From assembly GCF_003345295.1 (NCBI RefSeq), contig NZ_CP031056.1:496001-560000 (forward strand): 64,000 bases of DNA, given 5' to 3'. The notes below the pieces were generated by a model. The model made no database searches. It saw nothing but the letters and a program-made list of their open reading frames with translations, and had not been told where the DNA came from. Source of the DNA: Vibrio splendidus. GTDB lineage: Bacteria > Pseudomonadota > Gammaproteobacteria > Enterobacterales > Vibrionaceae. Positions 8,367-16,270 of the stretch are shown here, piece after piece (positions within the stretch are counted from its first letter, which is position 1; the number at the start of each line of letters is the position of its first letter). Both the position numbers and the translations under genes were made by a program.

Positions 8367-8728
8367 AAGAACTCCTTGCTTATTTATCATCAAAAGATGC
8401 GCTATACATTCTTTATCATATAGTCGCTTCATTAATGATTGTAGCGACTAATTTTTTAACTGCAAAAACAATAACTAAAGAAATTGCTAAATTTTTGAGG
8501 TAATTAGCTAGGTATCACAATCTGTCTCACTTTTGAGATGAAGTGTGTGGCGCGGCAATAATGCAGTACAAAGGTGAGTCACCCCTTTGTTCGCGGTGCA
8601 TACAATATTCTGGCTAACATTAGATAAAGGGATAAATTTACTGTGATCTCTATCCTTATAAAGTACTTTCGCGGTATCATGTCACGTTAAATTAATTTTA
8701 TTCAATACCATCATGACTGGAGAGTCCT
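8367..8728. promoter_or_regulatory. Divergent region between lpp and the DEAD-box helicase
   Basis: 362 bases without a gene. An 8-bp inverted repeat, TAGTCGCT (8421-8428) and AGCGACTA (8443-8450), lies 55-84 bases upstream of the lpp ATG and abuts a TATGAT-like -10 on the minus strand. On the plus strand it is followed by ATTTTTT, so it could also end an antisense RNA. A second imperfect palindrome (AAAGGTGA...TCACCCCTTT, about 8569-8588) lies nearer the helicase. TTG at 8729 is preceded by CTGGAGAG. Confidence 0.4.
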
Positions 8729-10060
8729 TTGCACTTTAAAGATTTAGGCTTAGATAACCGCTTACTGAAGAACTTAAAACATTACGACTTCAAGAAGGCG
8801 ACAGAGATCCAATCAAAAGCGATCCCTGTTGCTATTGCTGGTAAGGATCTATTGGCTTCATCAAAAACGGGATCAGGCAAAACATTGGCGTTTGTGTTGC
8901 CGATGATACATAAGGCATTAAAAACAAAAGCGTTTTCTGCTAAAGATCCTCGTGGTGTAATTTTGGCTCCTACTCGTGAGCTAGCGAAACAAGTTTACGG
9001 CGAGCTGCGTAGCATGCTTGGCGGTCTGTCTTACGAAGCCACACTTATCTTGGGTGGTGAAAACTTTAACGACCAAGTTAAAGCCCTGCGTAAGTACCCT
9101 CGTTTTATTGTTGCGACTCCAGGTCGTCTGGCCGATCACCTTGAGCACCGCTCACTATTTTTAGATGGTGTTGAAACGCTAATCCTTGATGAAGCTGACC
9201 GTATGCTGGATTTAGGTTTCGCACCTGAATTGCGTCGTATTGCGAATGCAGCTAAACACCGTCGTCGTCAAACGTTGATGTTCTCTGCGACGCTTGATCA
9301 CGCGGAAGTGAATGGCATTGCAAATGAAATGCTAGACGCACCTAAGCGCATCTCTGTTGGTGTATCTAACGAACAGCACCTTGATATCACTCAGAAGTTC
9401 TACCTGTGTGACCATCTCGATCATAAAGAAGCGATCTTGGATCGTGTGATTGAAGAAGCTGAATACCGTCAGGTGATGATCTTCACTGCAACTCGCGCCG
9501 ATACTGACCGTTTAACGGATAAGTTGAACGAGAAGAAGCTTAAAGCTGTGGCATTGAGCGGCAACCTAAACCAAACGCAACGTAATGCTATCATGAGTCA
9601 GTTCGAGCGTGCGGTTTACAAGATTTTGGTAACAACCGATGTTGCTTCACGTGGTATCGATATTCCAAACGTAAGCCACGTTATCAACTTTGATATGCCT
9701 AAGCATACAGAAGAGTACGTGCACCGTGTTGGTCGTACTGGTCGTGCGGGTAACAAAGGTGATGCAATCTCTTTGGTTGGTCCAAAAGACTGGGATAGCT
9801 TTAAGCGTGTTGAGCTTTACCTTCAACAAGATCTTACTTTCTCAGTACTTGAAGGCTTGAAAGGTAAATTCAAAGGCATTAAGCCTCGTAAACCTGCTTT
9901 TGCTAAAGGCGGACCTGCGAAGAAGAAGACCAACACTCAAGTTAAGAAAACGCCGAAGAAACCAGTTAAGCGTGATAAGAGCTTCCACCAAAATGTGGCT
10001 GTGGGTGATACCGTGTTTATCCCTAAGAAGAAAGTTGCACCAAAAGTGGACGACGAGTAA
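8729..10060 (+). CDS. DEAD-box ATP-dependent RNA helicase
   Basis: A 443-residue protein with the Q-motif region ('KKATEIQSKAIP'), Walker A 'SSKTGSGKT' (residues 44-52), 'PTRELA', 'TPGR', DEAD at 154-157, 'SAT' at 186-188, 'RGIDIPNV' and 'HRVGRTGRAG'. A basic Lys-rich tail after residue ~375 probably binds RNA. It unwinds RNA duplexes and is likely involved in ribosome assembly, mRNA turnover or cold adaptation; the subfamily (RhlE- or SrmB-like) is not certain from sequence. TTG is the start codon, supported by GGAGAG about six bases upstream. A clear terminator follows. Confidence 0.95.
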   Translation: MHFKDLGLDNRLLKNLKHYDFKKATEIQSKAIPVAIAGKDLLASSKTGSGKTLAFVLPMIHKALKTKAFSAKDPRGVILAPTRELAKQVYGELRSMLGGLSYEATLILGGENFNDQVKALRKYPRFIVATPGRLADHLEHRSLFLDGVETLILDEADRMLDLGFAPELRRIANAAKHRRRQTLMFSATLDHAEVNGIANEMLDAPKRISVGVSNEQHLDITQKFYLCDHLDHKEAILDRVIEEAEYRQVMIFTATRADTDRLTDKLNEKKLKAVALSGNLNQTQRNAIMSQFERAVYKILVTTDVASRGIDIPNVSHVINFDMPKHTEEYVHRVGRTGRAGNKGDAISLVGPKDWDSFKRVELYLQQDLTFSVLEGLKGKFKGIKPRKPAFAKGGPAKKKTNTQVKKTPKKPVKRDKSFHQNVAVGDTVFIPKKKVAPKVDDE

Positions 10061-10110
10061 TCAACTTGCGTGACCTAAAAGCTTAGCTTTGAAAGGTTGA
10101 TGCAAATAAA

Positions 10111-10136
10111 AAACCGCCGATGATGGCGGTTTTTTT
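10111..10136 (+). terminator. Rho-independent terminator of the helicase gene
   Basis: Stem AAACCGCC/GGCGGTTT with a 6-nt loop followed directly by a run of T residues. It lies about 50 bases after the helicase stop codon. Confidence 0.92.
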
Positions 10137-10213
10137 GTATCTGTACTTTGTCTAAACTTTAAGTTCAGGCACTTACAGATGATACCTAACGATACTTGAT
10201 GAGAGTTTCCTCC

Positions 10214-11461
10214 CTAAAAATTAAACGTCGAGAACGAGTACGCCAAGATATGATCTGCGATGTATTTGTGAGTAGCCGTAGTTGGGTGTGTCACGCCCCA
10301 GAATACATAACTGTCTGAACCATAGGTCGCGCAATCATTAGTCAAGCTGTGGCTTCGTAAATAGTCTGCGGCTGAGCTTCTATTGAGATCAAGACAGGCG
10401 TCACTCGCGTTTCGAAAACCATGTTGTTCTGGGTTATCAGTAATGCTGGCGAACAACGCACTTGCATCGAATAACACCACGTTTTTCCCCTGGCTCTGGT
10501 AATACTCGGCCTGCGCCTTGATGAATTGGTTGAACTCTAAGATCTTGCCATGAACTTTAATGATCTCTTGCTCCGTCGAGTATTTGAATTGCGGCGCTTT
10601 GGTCGCATCGGGCAATGTGAACAGCAAGATATTACTCGCACCAGATTCCGTTAATCGGATTAGAGCGCTGCCGAAATCAGCTTTAACATCGGCGACTTCT
10701 CGGTCGTAATTCATAAAGTCATTGAGACCAAATTCTAGAGTAAATAGTGAGTTTTCTGGGCGGTAGTTTTTAGCGACTTTCATGTAAGTTAGGTAAGAGG
10801 TGACTTGATCATAGACGCCAGTCAGTGCCACGTATTGATTGGTACCTGCTGCGCCACCGACGGCCCAGTTATAAAGAGGAACGTCTTTGGCTTTTGCTAA
10901 ATATTCGGTCCAAACCAAACCGTTTGAAAAGTGCCCTAGAAACCATGAGTTTGCATTTGGGAAAACCCATTGAGAGCCATTAAATAGGTTCCCAGTGTCA
11001 GAGAGGCTATCACCAAAAGTGACAATGCGATTAATGGTATTGGCTTGCACAACGTTATCGTTGGTCCAGATGGAGTGATTGTAAGAGAAGCGGTTGTCTG
11101 CGGCAAAGTAGGTAATGTCAGCGGCGTCATGTTGGATGCCGAGAGTCTGTTCGCAACGCTGTTTGATTTCAGACTGTGGGGTATCACTGTAGAACATGTT
11201 CTTGAAAGAAACAGAAGACCACCAATATCCGTTGATCGTGTAATCGTCGCCGTTTTCTTTTTTCGCCCACTTCCAGTCGGTGGCTGCAGAGTCGTGCGAT
11301 GCATCGGTTCGATACCAACATCGAACATAAGAATAGGTCTCAGAACCTTGTGTACTGAGCACTTGTGCGGATGTCATCGATTCTGGTGTCGGTATCGAGT
11401 CATCAGCAGCATAAGCCCCAAATGGTATGGTTAACGCGAGTATTAAAGCCGTATTTTTCAT
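10214..11461 (-). CDS. tlh: Thermolabile hemolysin / lecithin-dependent GDSL phospholipase
   Basis: A 415-residue secreted lipase. The start at 11461 gives a signal peptide (residues 1-19, ending 'FGAYA') and an AGAGAA ribosome site; a longer in-frame extension adds a non-signal stretch. An N-terminal domain (about residues 20-135, 'YVRCWYRTDAS...WWSSVSFKNMFY') typical of Vibrio TLH precedes an SGNH/GDSL hydrolase domain. That domain has 'FGDSLSDTG' (nucleophile Ser152), 'GGAAGTNQY', 'EFGLNDF' and the catalytic 'HPTTATH'. It acts as phospholipase A2/lysophospholipase and lyses erythrocytes in presence of lecithin in related species. It is divergent from lipA-lipB. Its upstream region carries five 14-bp repeats. 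Confidence 0.95.
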   Translation of the reverse strand: MKNTALILALTIPFGAYAADDSIPTPESMTSAQVLSTQGSETYSYVRCWYRTDASHDSAATDWKWAKKENGDDYTINGYWWSSVSFKNMFYSDTPQSEIKQRCEQTLGIQHDAADITYFAADNRFSYNHSIWTNDNVVQANTINRIVTFGDSLSDTGNLFNGSQWVFPNANSWFLGHFSNGLVWTEYLAKAKDVPLYNWAVGGAAGTNQYVALTGVYDQVTSYLTYMKVAKNYRPENSLFTLEFGLNDFMNYDREVADVKADFGSALIRLTESGASNILLFTLPDATKAPQFKYSTEQEIIKVHGKILEFNQFIKAQAEYYQSQGKNVVLFDASALFASITDNPEQHGFRNASDACLDLNRSSAADYLRSHSLTNDCATYGSDSYVFWGVTHPTTATHKYIADHILAYSFSTFNF

Positions 11462-11508
11462 CACTGTATTCTCTTTTGTATTTAGTGAGCCAAACAAAAC
11501 GTTGTTGC

Positions 11509-11578
11509 TTGTTGTCTATTTCTTGTTGCCTATTGTTTGTTGTCTATTGCTTGTTACCTATTGTTTGTTGCCTATAGT
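11509..11578. repeat. Five 14-bp tandem repeats upstream of tlh
   Basis: Copies at 11509, 11523, 11537, 11551 and 11565, consensus TTGTTGYCTATTGY, each differing by one to three bases. They lie 48-117 bases before the tlh start codon (minus strand), so in the promoter or 5'-UTR. Copy-number change would alter promoter geometry or leader length. Confidence 0.88.
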
Positions 11579-12060
11579 TTATTGATAACTGGATAAGTAA
11601 ATAACTGGTACGACCTATATCGAAAATCAATAATTACCGTCAATACATTCAGGTTGTTGGCGTTCCATAATTGGTATAAGTATCAACTTTCCAACGACTT
11701 TTGATTGAAAAACAATCAACTTGAAGCGAGAGATTTATCATTTAATATTCGATTTCTGAGAGCTACGACTCGCCAGTTTGTCGTCGTAGATCTAAAAGAG
11801 GTGAGCCGTTTTTGTGAATGTCGGGCTTATCTTTGGTCAAGATAATTGAAGTTTTAGCGTCATTAATTTTCGTTAAATGTTAATTTAATCAATAATTTAT
11901 GGTGTGGGAATCTGGTCTAATTCTATTTATCTAATGTTCATCACAACTGTTTAATTCAAGTTCAATATCACAAATATCGAGTCACTCTTTTTAGTTTTAT
12001 AAAATCATCAACTACGGTTCTTTTACTCATCAGAGGTCTAATCTGTTTAAGGAAAGAGCA
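11579..12060. promoter_or_regulatory. Divergent intergenic region between tlh and lipA
   Basis: 482 bases, AT-rich, no open frame worth calling. It must hold the lipA promoter and probably the tlh promoter. The A/T-rich stretch at about 11870-11900 and the leader at 12000-12060 are the most promoter-like parts, but no operator was identified with confidence. Confidence 0.35.
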
Positions 12061-13002
12061 TTGAAAAAGATATTAATTTGGACGATAGCCTGTCTATCCA
12101 GTTTTGGTGTCTATGCCGGAACGAGCGCATCGGCGTTAGAAGCCAGCGGATACACGGAAACGAAATATCCCATTATGTTGGTACATGGTTTGTTTGGTTT
12201 CGATACATTAGCGGGTGTCGACTACTTCTATGGCGTACCTGAATCCCTAACCAAAGATGGTGCCAGTGTCTATGTCGCTCAGGTATCAGCGACCAACAGC
12301 TCTGAAGTGCGTGGCGAGCAATTGCTAGCTCAAGTTGAAACACTGTTAGCCGCGACAGGGGCTAGTAAGGTTAATCTTGTCGGTCACAGCCACGGCGGAC
12401 CGACAGCACGCTATGTAGCATCAGTTCGTCCTGATCTGGTTGCTTCGGTGACAAGCATTGGTGGCGTACATAAAGGATCTAAAGTTGCCGACCTCGTGCG
12501 TGGAAGCGTATCAGAAGGCTCAGCTGCGGAAGGTATTGCGGTTAAGTTGGCTGGTGGATTGACGACGCTCATCAACCTGTTATCTGGTGGAACGGATCTT
12601 GACCAAGATGGCCTTGCATCTCTTGAAGCGTTGACCACTGAAGGTTCGCTTGCATTCAATCAGTTTTACCCTGAAGGCGTTCCGACGTCTGCGTGTGGTG
12701 ATGGTGAATGGCAAGCAAACAACGGTGTTTATTACTATTCATGGACAGGATCTTCCACTTTTACCAACATTCTTGATCCTACCGACGGAGCGATGACAAT
12801 ACTTGGTTTAGCCTTTAACGAACCTAATGATGGGTTAGTGGGAGCATGTAGCGCTCATTTGGGCAAAGTGATTGGTGATGATTACAAAATGAACCACCTA
12901 GACGAGATTAATGGGTTGTTGGGTATCCATCATCTCTTTGAGACCGATCCCGTGACACTATATCGCCAACACGCGAATCGATTGAAATTGGCTGGCCTGT
13001 AA
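12061..13002 (+). CDS. lipA: Secreted triacylglycerol lipase (family I)
   Basis: A 313-residue lipase starting at TTG, supported by AAGGAAAGAG a few bases upstream. Signal peptide residues 1-19 ('FGVYA'). The alpha/beta-hydrolase core has the oxyanion segment 'MLVHGLFGFD', the nucleophile elbow 'GHSHGG' with Ser110, the acidic residue in 'EPNDGLV' and the catalytic His in 'YKMNHLDEI'. This is the Pseudomonas/Vibrio foldase-dependent lipase family, folded in the periplasm and exported by type II secretion. The two conserved Cys ('SACGDG', 'VGACSAH') can form the family disulfide. The gene encoding its dedicated foldase follows 38 bp downstream. Confidence 0.95.
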   Translation: MKKILIWTIACLSSFGVYAGTSASALEASGYTETKYPIMLVHGLFGFDTLAGVDYFYGVPESLTKDGASVYVAQVSATNSSEVRGEQLLAQVETLLAATGASKVNLVGHSHGGPTARYVASVRPDLVASVTSIGGVHKGSKVADLVRGSVSEGSAAEGIAVKLAGGLTTLINLLSGGTDLDQDGLASLEALTTEGSLAFNQFYPEGVPTSACGDGEWQANNGVYYYSWTGSSTFTNILDPTDGAMTILGLAFNEPNDGLVGACSAHLGKVIGDDYKMNHLDEINGLLGIHHLFETDPVTLYRQHANRLKLAGL

Positions 13003-13040
13003 GTCGCACTGCCCAAAGTTAAGAGCATAAGGAAAATATA

Positions 13041-13937
13041 ATGAAAAAGACCGCCATTTTGTCGATAACCACGATAGCCCTGATGAGCACAGCGGCGGTC
13101 TTTTTATATGTGCCTGCAAAAACAGACAATCTAAATTCAAACAACAAACAACAGAACGCCTCCTCATTGAAGGTTACCTCTCAACAAGATACCGAAATTG
13201 ATAATGCATCAGCCAAAGACATGATGGAATATTTCGTGTCAGGTAATACCGAATTAACCCTTGAAGATATCCGTGACAATGTGGCAAAACACCACGAGCA
13301 ATCACAAGTTACGATTGTCGATGAAGCACTGTTTGCCAAGTATCTTGAGTACAAGTCGGCACTGACAACATTAGACGTGCAATTTGACACCACATCAATA
13401 TCCGCTGAGGACCTACGCGCACTGAATCAAGCGTTGCTCGATCTCCAATCTCAATTTTTCAGTGAGAGCGAGATAAGTATTCTATTTACCCATGACAACA
13501 GAATGAGGGAAATCGCTTTAGAAAAGTTACTTCTGAAACAAGAAGGGTTAGACGAATCAGAATATCAGCAAAGGCTTGAGTCTTATCTATCTGAGCAGCC
13601 AGATTACGTTCAAACGAGCCATCAGAATCAGGTATTACTCCCCCAGCTATCCAGTTCTGAAGGTCTAGACGAACAAGGCAAATACTTGAAGAGAAATGAA
13701 TTGGTCGGCGAAGAAGCGGCGCAGCGGCTCGAAGCGCTTGATCAACAAAGATCGGACTTTGAAGGAGCTTTAGAAATCTACTTTGTTGAACGAAGTGACA
13801 TTTTGAATGACTCTGCACTCTCAGATATTGAACAAAAAGAGACGATTGCCCAGCTTAGAGAAGCTCATTTTCAGCCACAACAGCTTAGAAGGGTAGAAGC
13901 GATTGAAAGAATCAGAGCTGCTGAGAATAGTCAGTAA
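13041..13937 (+). CDS. lipB: Lipase-specific foldase (lipase chaperone)
   Basis: A 298-residue protein with an N-terminal membrane anchor (residues about 5-25) and a long, helical, charged periplasmic body rich in Glu, Gln and Leu. This is the usual architecture of Lif/LipB steric chaperones. Position directly behind lipA and AAGGAAAA before the ATG support the call. It wraps the lipase in the periplasm and drives its final folding before secretion. The conserved motif region corresponds to 'KDMMEYFVSGNTELTLEDIRD'. No terminator is obvious after it. Confidence 0.93.
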   Translation: MKKTAILSITTIALMSTAAVFLYVPAKTDNLNSNNKQQNASSLKVTSQQDTEIDNASAKDMMEYFVSGNTELTLEDIRDNVAKHHEQSQVTIVDEALFAKYLEYKSALTTLDVQFDTTSISAEDLRALNQALLDLQSQFFSESEISILFTHDNRMREIALEKLLLKQEGLDESEYQQRLESYLSEQPDYVQTSHQNQVLLPQLSSSEGLDEQGKYLKRNELVGEEAAQRLEALDQQRSDFEGALEIYFVERSDILNDSALSDIEQKETIAQLREAHFQPQQLRRVEAIERIRAAENSQ

Positions 13938-14173
13938 GGTTTGCTGATCTAACGACGTTATTCAAGTTTTCAAAATTGCCTTAGTGGAGATAGTTGTTTA
14001 ACAAATTTAGTAAACGTTTGCTTATTCTGTAAATGGTCATTTTTCTGATTGAACTAAACACTATCGACTGATTTATCAGGCTTATCTAAATATAAATTCC
14101 TTCCATGATTATAATAGTAATCCATCATTAATTGATGCTCTTCTCGTGATTAATCTCACATAATCATGCAAAT

Positions 14174-14192
14174 GATAATTGATCTCATTATC
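14174..14192 (+). promoter_or_regulatory. Fur-box-like operator of the protease/TonB receptor operon
   Basis: The site GATAATTGATCTCATTATC matches the 19-bp Fur consensus at 14 of 19 positions, with perfect outer arms (GATAAT and CATTATC). It lies 57 bases upstream of the likely ATG (14249). This implies iron-repressed expression of the five genes downstream. Confidence 0.8.
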
Positions 14193-14248
14193 GTTTGGGT
14201 GCAGTATACGCGAAATTTATTAAATTAGCGTATGGATTCGTTGTATTT

Positions 14249-16270
14249 ATGAAAGCGTGTGTGTTGTTAGCTTTTGCGCTCTTACTGACGGGAGCGGTTA
14301 GCGCATCTGATCAGTTCTCTTGGCTCAGAGATGATTCTCGTAGTGCAAGTAAAGTACTCAATTATCTTAACCAACAGAATGATAAAACTCAGCTATACCA
14401 AGAACGTATTGATCATTTGAGCAAATCCCTACAACAGAAATGGCAAGACAATCGCCCTGAACGCGCCGATAAACCATGGCAGGAAATCGATGGCTACGAG
14501 TATGCGATCCTAAATCACAAGGGCAAAAGAGCCTTGTTGTCCCGATTAGTTGGGAGTGAGGATTTGACCGAGTTACTTAATATTGATGTTCGTTCTGCCG
14601 AGTATGATTACTATCAGTTAGGTGGTTGGGCATTAGACTCAACTAAAACCAAGCTCGCGATAGCAGAAGATATTACGGGTACTGAGCAGTTTCGAGTGAG
14701 TGTTGTTGATCTTAAAACTCAGCAAGTTACATCAGTAGCTCAAAATGTAGACAGCTCGCTAGCATGGTCGAAAGACAGTAAATCTCTGTATTTGATTCAA
14801 CTTGAACAACAAACTTCGAGACCATATGCGCTAACAAAATACTTCTTAAATGAATTAAAACCAATTCAGTTAATGGAAGAGCCGGACTCCGCTTGGTTGC
14901 TTTCGTATTACCTTTCAAGTGATAAGCAATTTGCTGTCGTTCAGGCAAACAGTGAAAACTCCAGCGAGCAACGTTTGTTAAACCTTGATAACGGTGAAAT
15001 ATCCAAACCACTATTACCACGAAAAACTGGGGTGGAGTACTACATTGATGTTTCGGATTCTATGTTGTTTGCCAAAAGCAATCACGATCGCAATGATTTT
15101 GCTTTTTACTCTGCATCACTTACTCAGGCTAAACATATCAACCTCTGGCGAACGGTTTTTGAACCAACGGACGAATCTAGAATCAGTAACTTCTATTTGT
15201 TTGAGTCTGGTGCTGTGGTTGTTAGCCAAAGTGGTGCGTCTCAGTCTCTAAACTTTCTCGACAAAGATAACCGATATCGCTCAAGCCAGTTATTGGCTGA
15301 TGTGGGCCAAGTTGCTTGGGTAAGCCAAGTGGGCGACTACCAAAGTAACAAATTGCACATTCGCAGCATGTCTCTGACTCAGCCTGCGAAGTGGGACCGG
15401 TTGAACACTGACACTCTAAAACGAGAGGCTTTCTCTCAGGATCATTACCCGGAATATCAAAAATCAGCGTATCAAACCGAGCAAGTTATGGTGAATTTTG
15501 GTGGGGTAACGATTCCAGTCACTTTGGCTTATCGCAAAGACAAATTGACTAAGACCACACCAGTGTTTTTGTATGGATACGGGGCTTATGGCATGACGAT
15601 GAAGCCCTATTTCATGCCACAAATTATTAGCTTACTTGATGAAGGTGTTATTTATGCAATTGCACATGTTCGTGGGGGCGGGTTTTATGGTGAGTATTGG
15701 TATCAAGCCGGTAAGGGGATTAGAAAAGAAAATGCCATCTTGGATTTCATCGCAGTTGCTCGTGATTTGACAGCATACAATCTTGGTAAGCGCCCTATTT
15801 ATGCGATGGGTGGAAGTGCTGGTGGCACTCTTGTTGCTGCCGCTTTAAATCAAGCTCCTGACTTGTTTGATGGTGCTGTCCTTAAAGTGCCATTTGTTGA
15901 TGTTGTTAATAGCATGTCTGATTCTGCATTACCTCTAACAGCTCAGCAGTACGGTGAGTGGGGCAATCCAAACATTGCCGATGAATTGAAGGTCATGCAG
16001 CAATATGACCCTTATCTGAATCTTAGCGAACAAAATTACCCACCAATATTGATTCAGGTTGGCCTGAATGACAGCCGCGTACCTTATTGGGAAGGGGCTA
16101 AGTATTACGCAAAACTAAGCGAGCTAACGACTGGAAGTGGTCCCTATCTATTGTCGACAAACTTTACTCAAGGACATTCGACAGACAGACGACAGTCTTT
16201 AGCACAACAAGCGTTTGAATACGCATTCCTTTTATCACTTACCCTGAAAGACATTAAAGCGGAGCAGTAA
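14249..16270 (+). CDS. Secreted S9 prolyl-oligopeptidase-family serine peptidase
   Basis: A 673-residue protein from ATG 14249. This start gives a clean signal peptide ('MKACVLLAFALLLTGAVSAS'); an upstream GTG-led extension to 14195 would run almost into the Fur site and is less likely. An N-terminal helical and beta-propeller region (about residues 22-410) is followed by an alpha/beta-hydrolase domain with 'GGSAGG' (nucleophile Ser523), Asp608 in 'GLNDSRVPYW' and His643 in 'QGHSTD', the complete S9 triad. Related oligopeptidase B enzymes cut short peptides, usually in the cytoplasm, so a signal peptide here is notable and points to periplasmic digestion. The stop codon directly abuts the start codon of the TonB receptor gene. 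Confidence 0.9.
   Translation: MKACVLLAFALLLTGAVSASDQFSWLRDDSRSASKVLNYLNQQNDKTQLYQERIDHLSKSLQQKWQDNRPERADKPWQEIDGYEYAILNHKGKRALLSRLVGSEDLTELLNIDVRSAEYDYYQLGGWALDSTKTKLAIAEDITGTEQFRVSVVDLKTQQVTSVAQNVDSSLAWSKDSKSLYLIQLEQQTSRPYALTKYFLNELKPIQLMEEPDSAWLLSYYLSSDKQFAVVQANSENSSEQRLLNLDNGEISKPLLPRKTGVEYYIDVSDSMLFAKSNHDRNDFAFYSASLTQAKHINLWRTVFEPTDESRISNFYLFESGAVVVSQSGASQSLNFLDKDNRYRSSQLLADVGQVAWVSQVGDYQSNKLHIRSMSLTQPAKWDRLNTDTLKREAFSQDHYPEYQKSAYQTEQVMVNFGGVTIPVTLAYRKDKLTKTTPVFLYGYGAYGMTMKPYFMPQIISLLDEGVIYAIAHVRGGGFYGEYWYQAGKGIRKENAILDFIAVARDLTAYNLGKRPIYAMGGSAGGTLVAAALNQAPDLFDGAVLKVPFVDVVNSMSDSALPLTAQQYGEWGNPNIADELKVMQQYDPYLNLSEQNYPPILIQVGLNDSRVPYWEGAKYYAKLSELTTGSGPYLLSTNFTQGHSTDRRQSLAQQAFEYAFLLSLTLKDIKAEQ

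Noticed and set aside
11365..11577. Plus-strand frame spanning the tlh upstream repeats
   Set aside because: Generated by the pyrimidine-rich 14-bp repeats, antisense to the tlh leader, no start signal.
14195..14248. Upstream start for the S9 peptidase at 14195
   Set aside because: It would begin three bases after the Fur site and put extra residues before a clean signal peptide; ATG 14249 is favoured.
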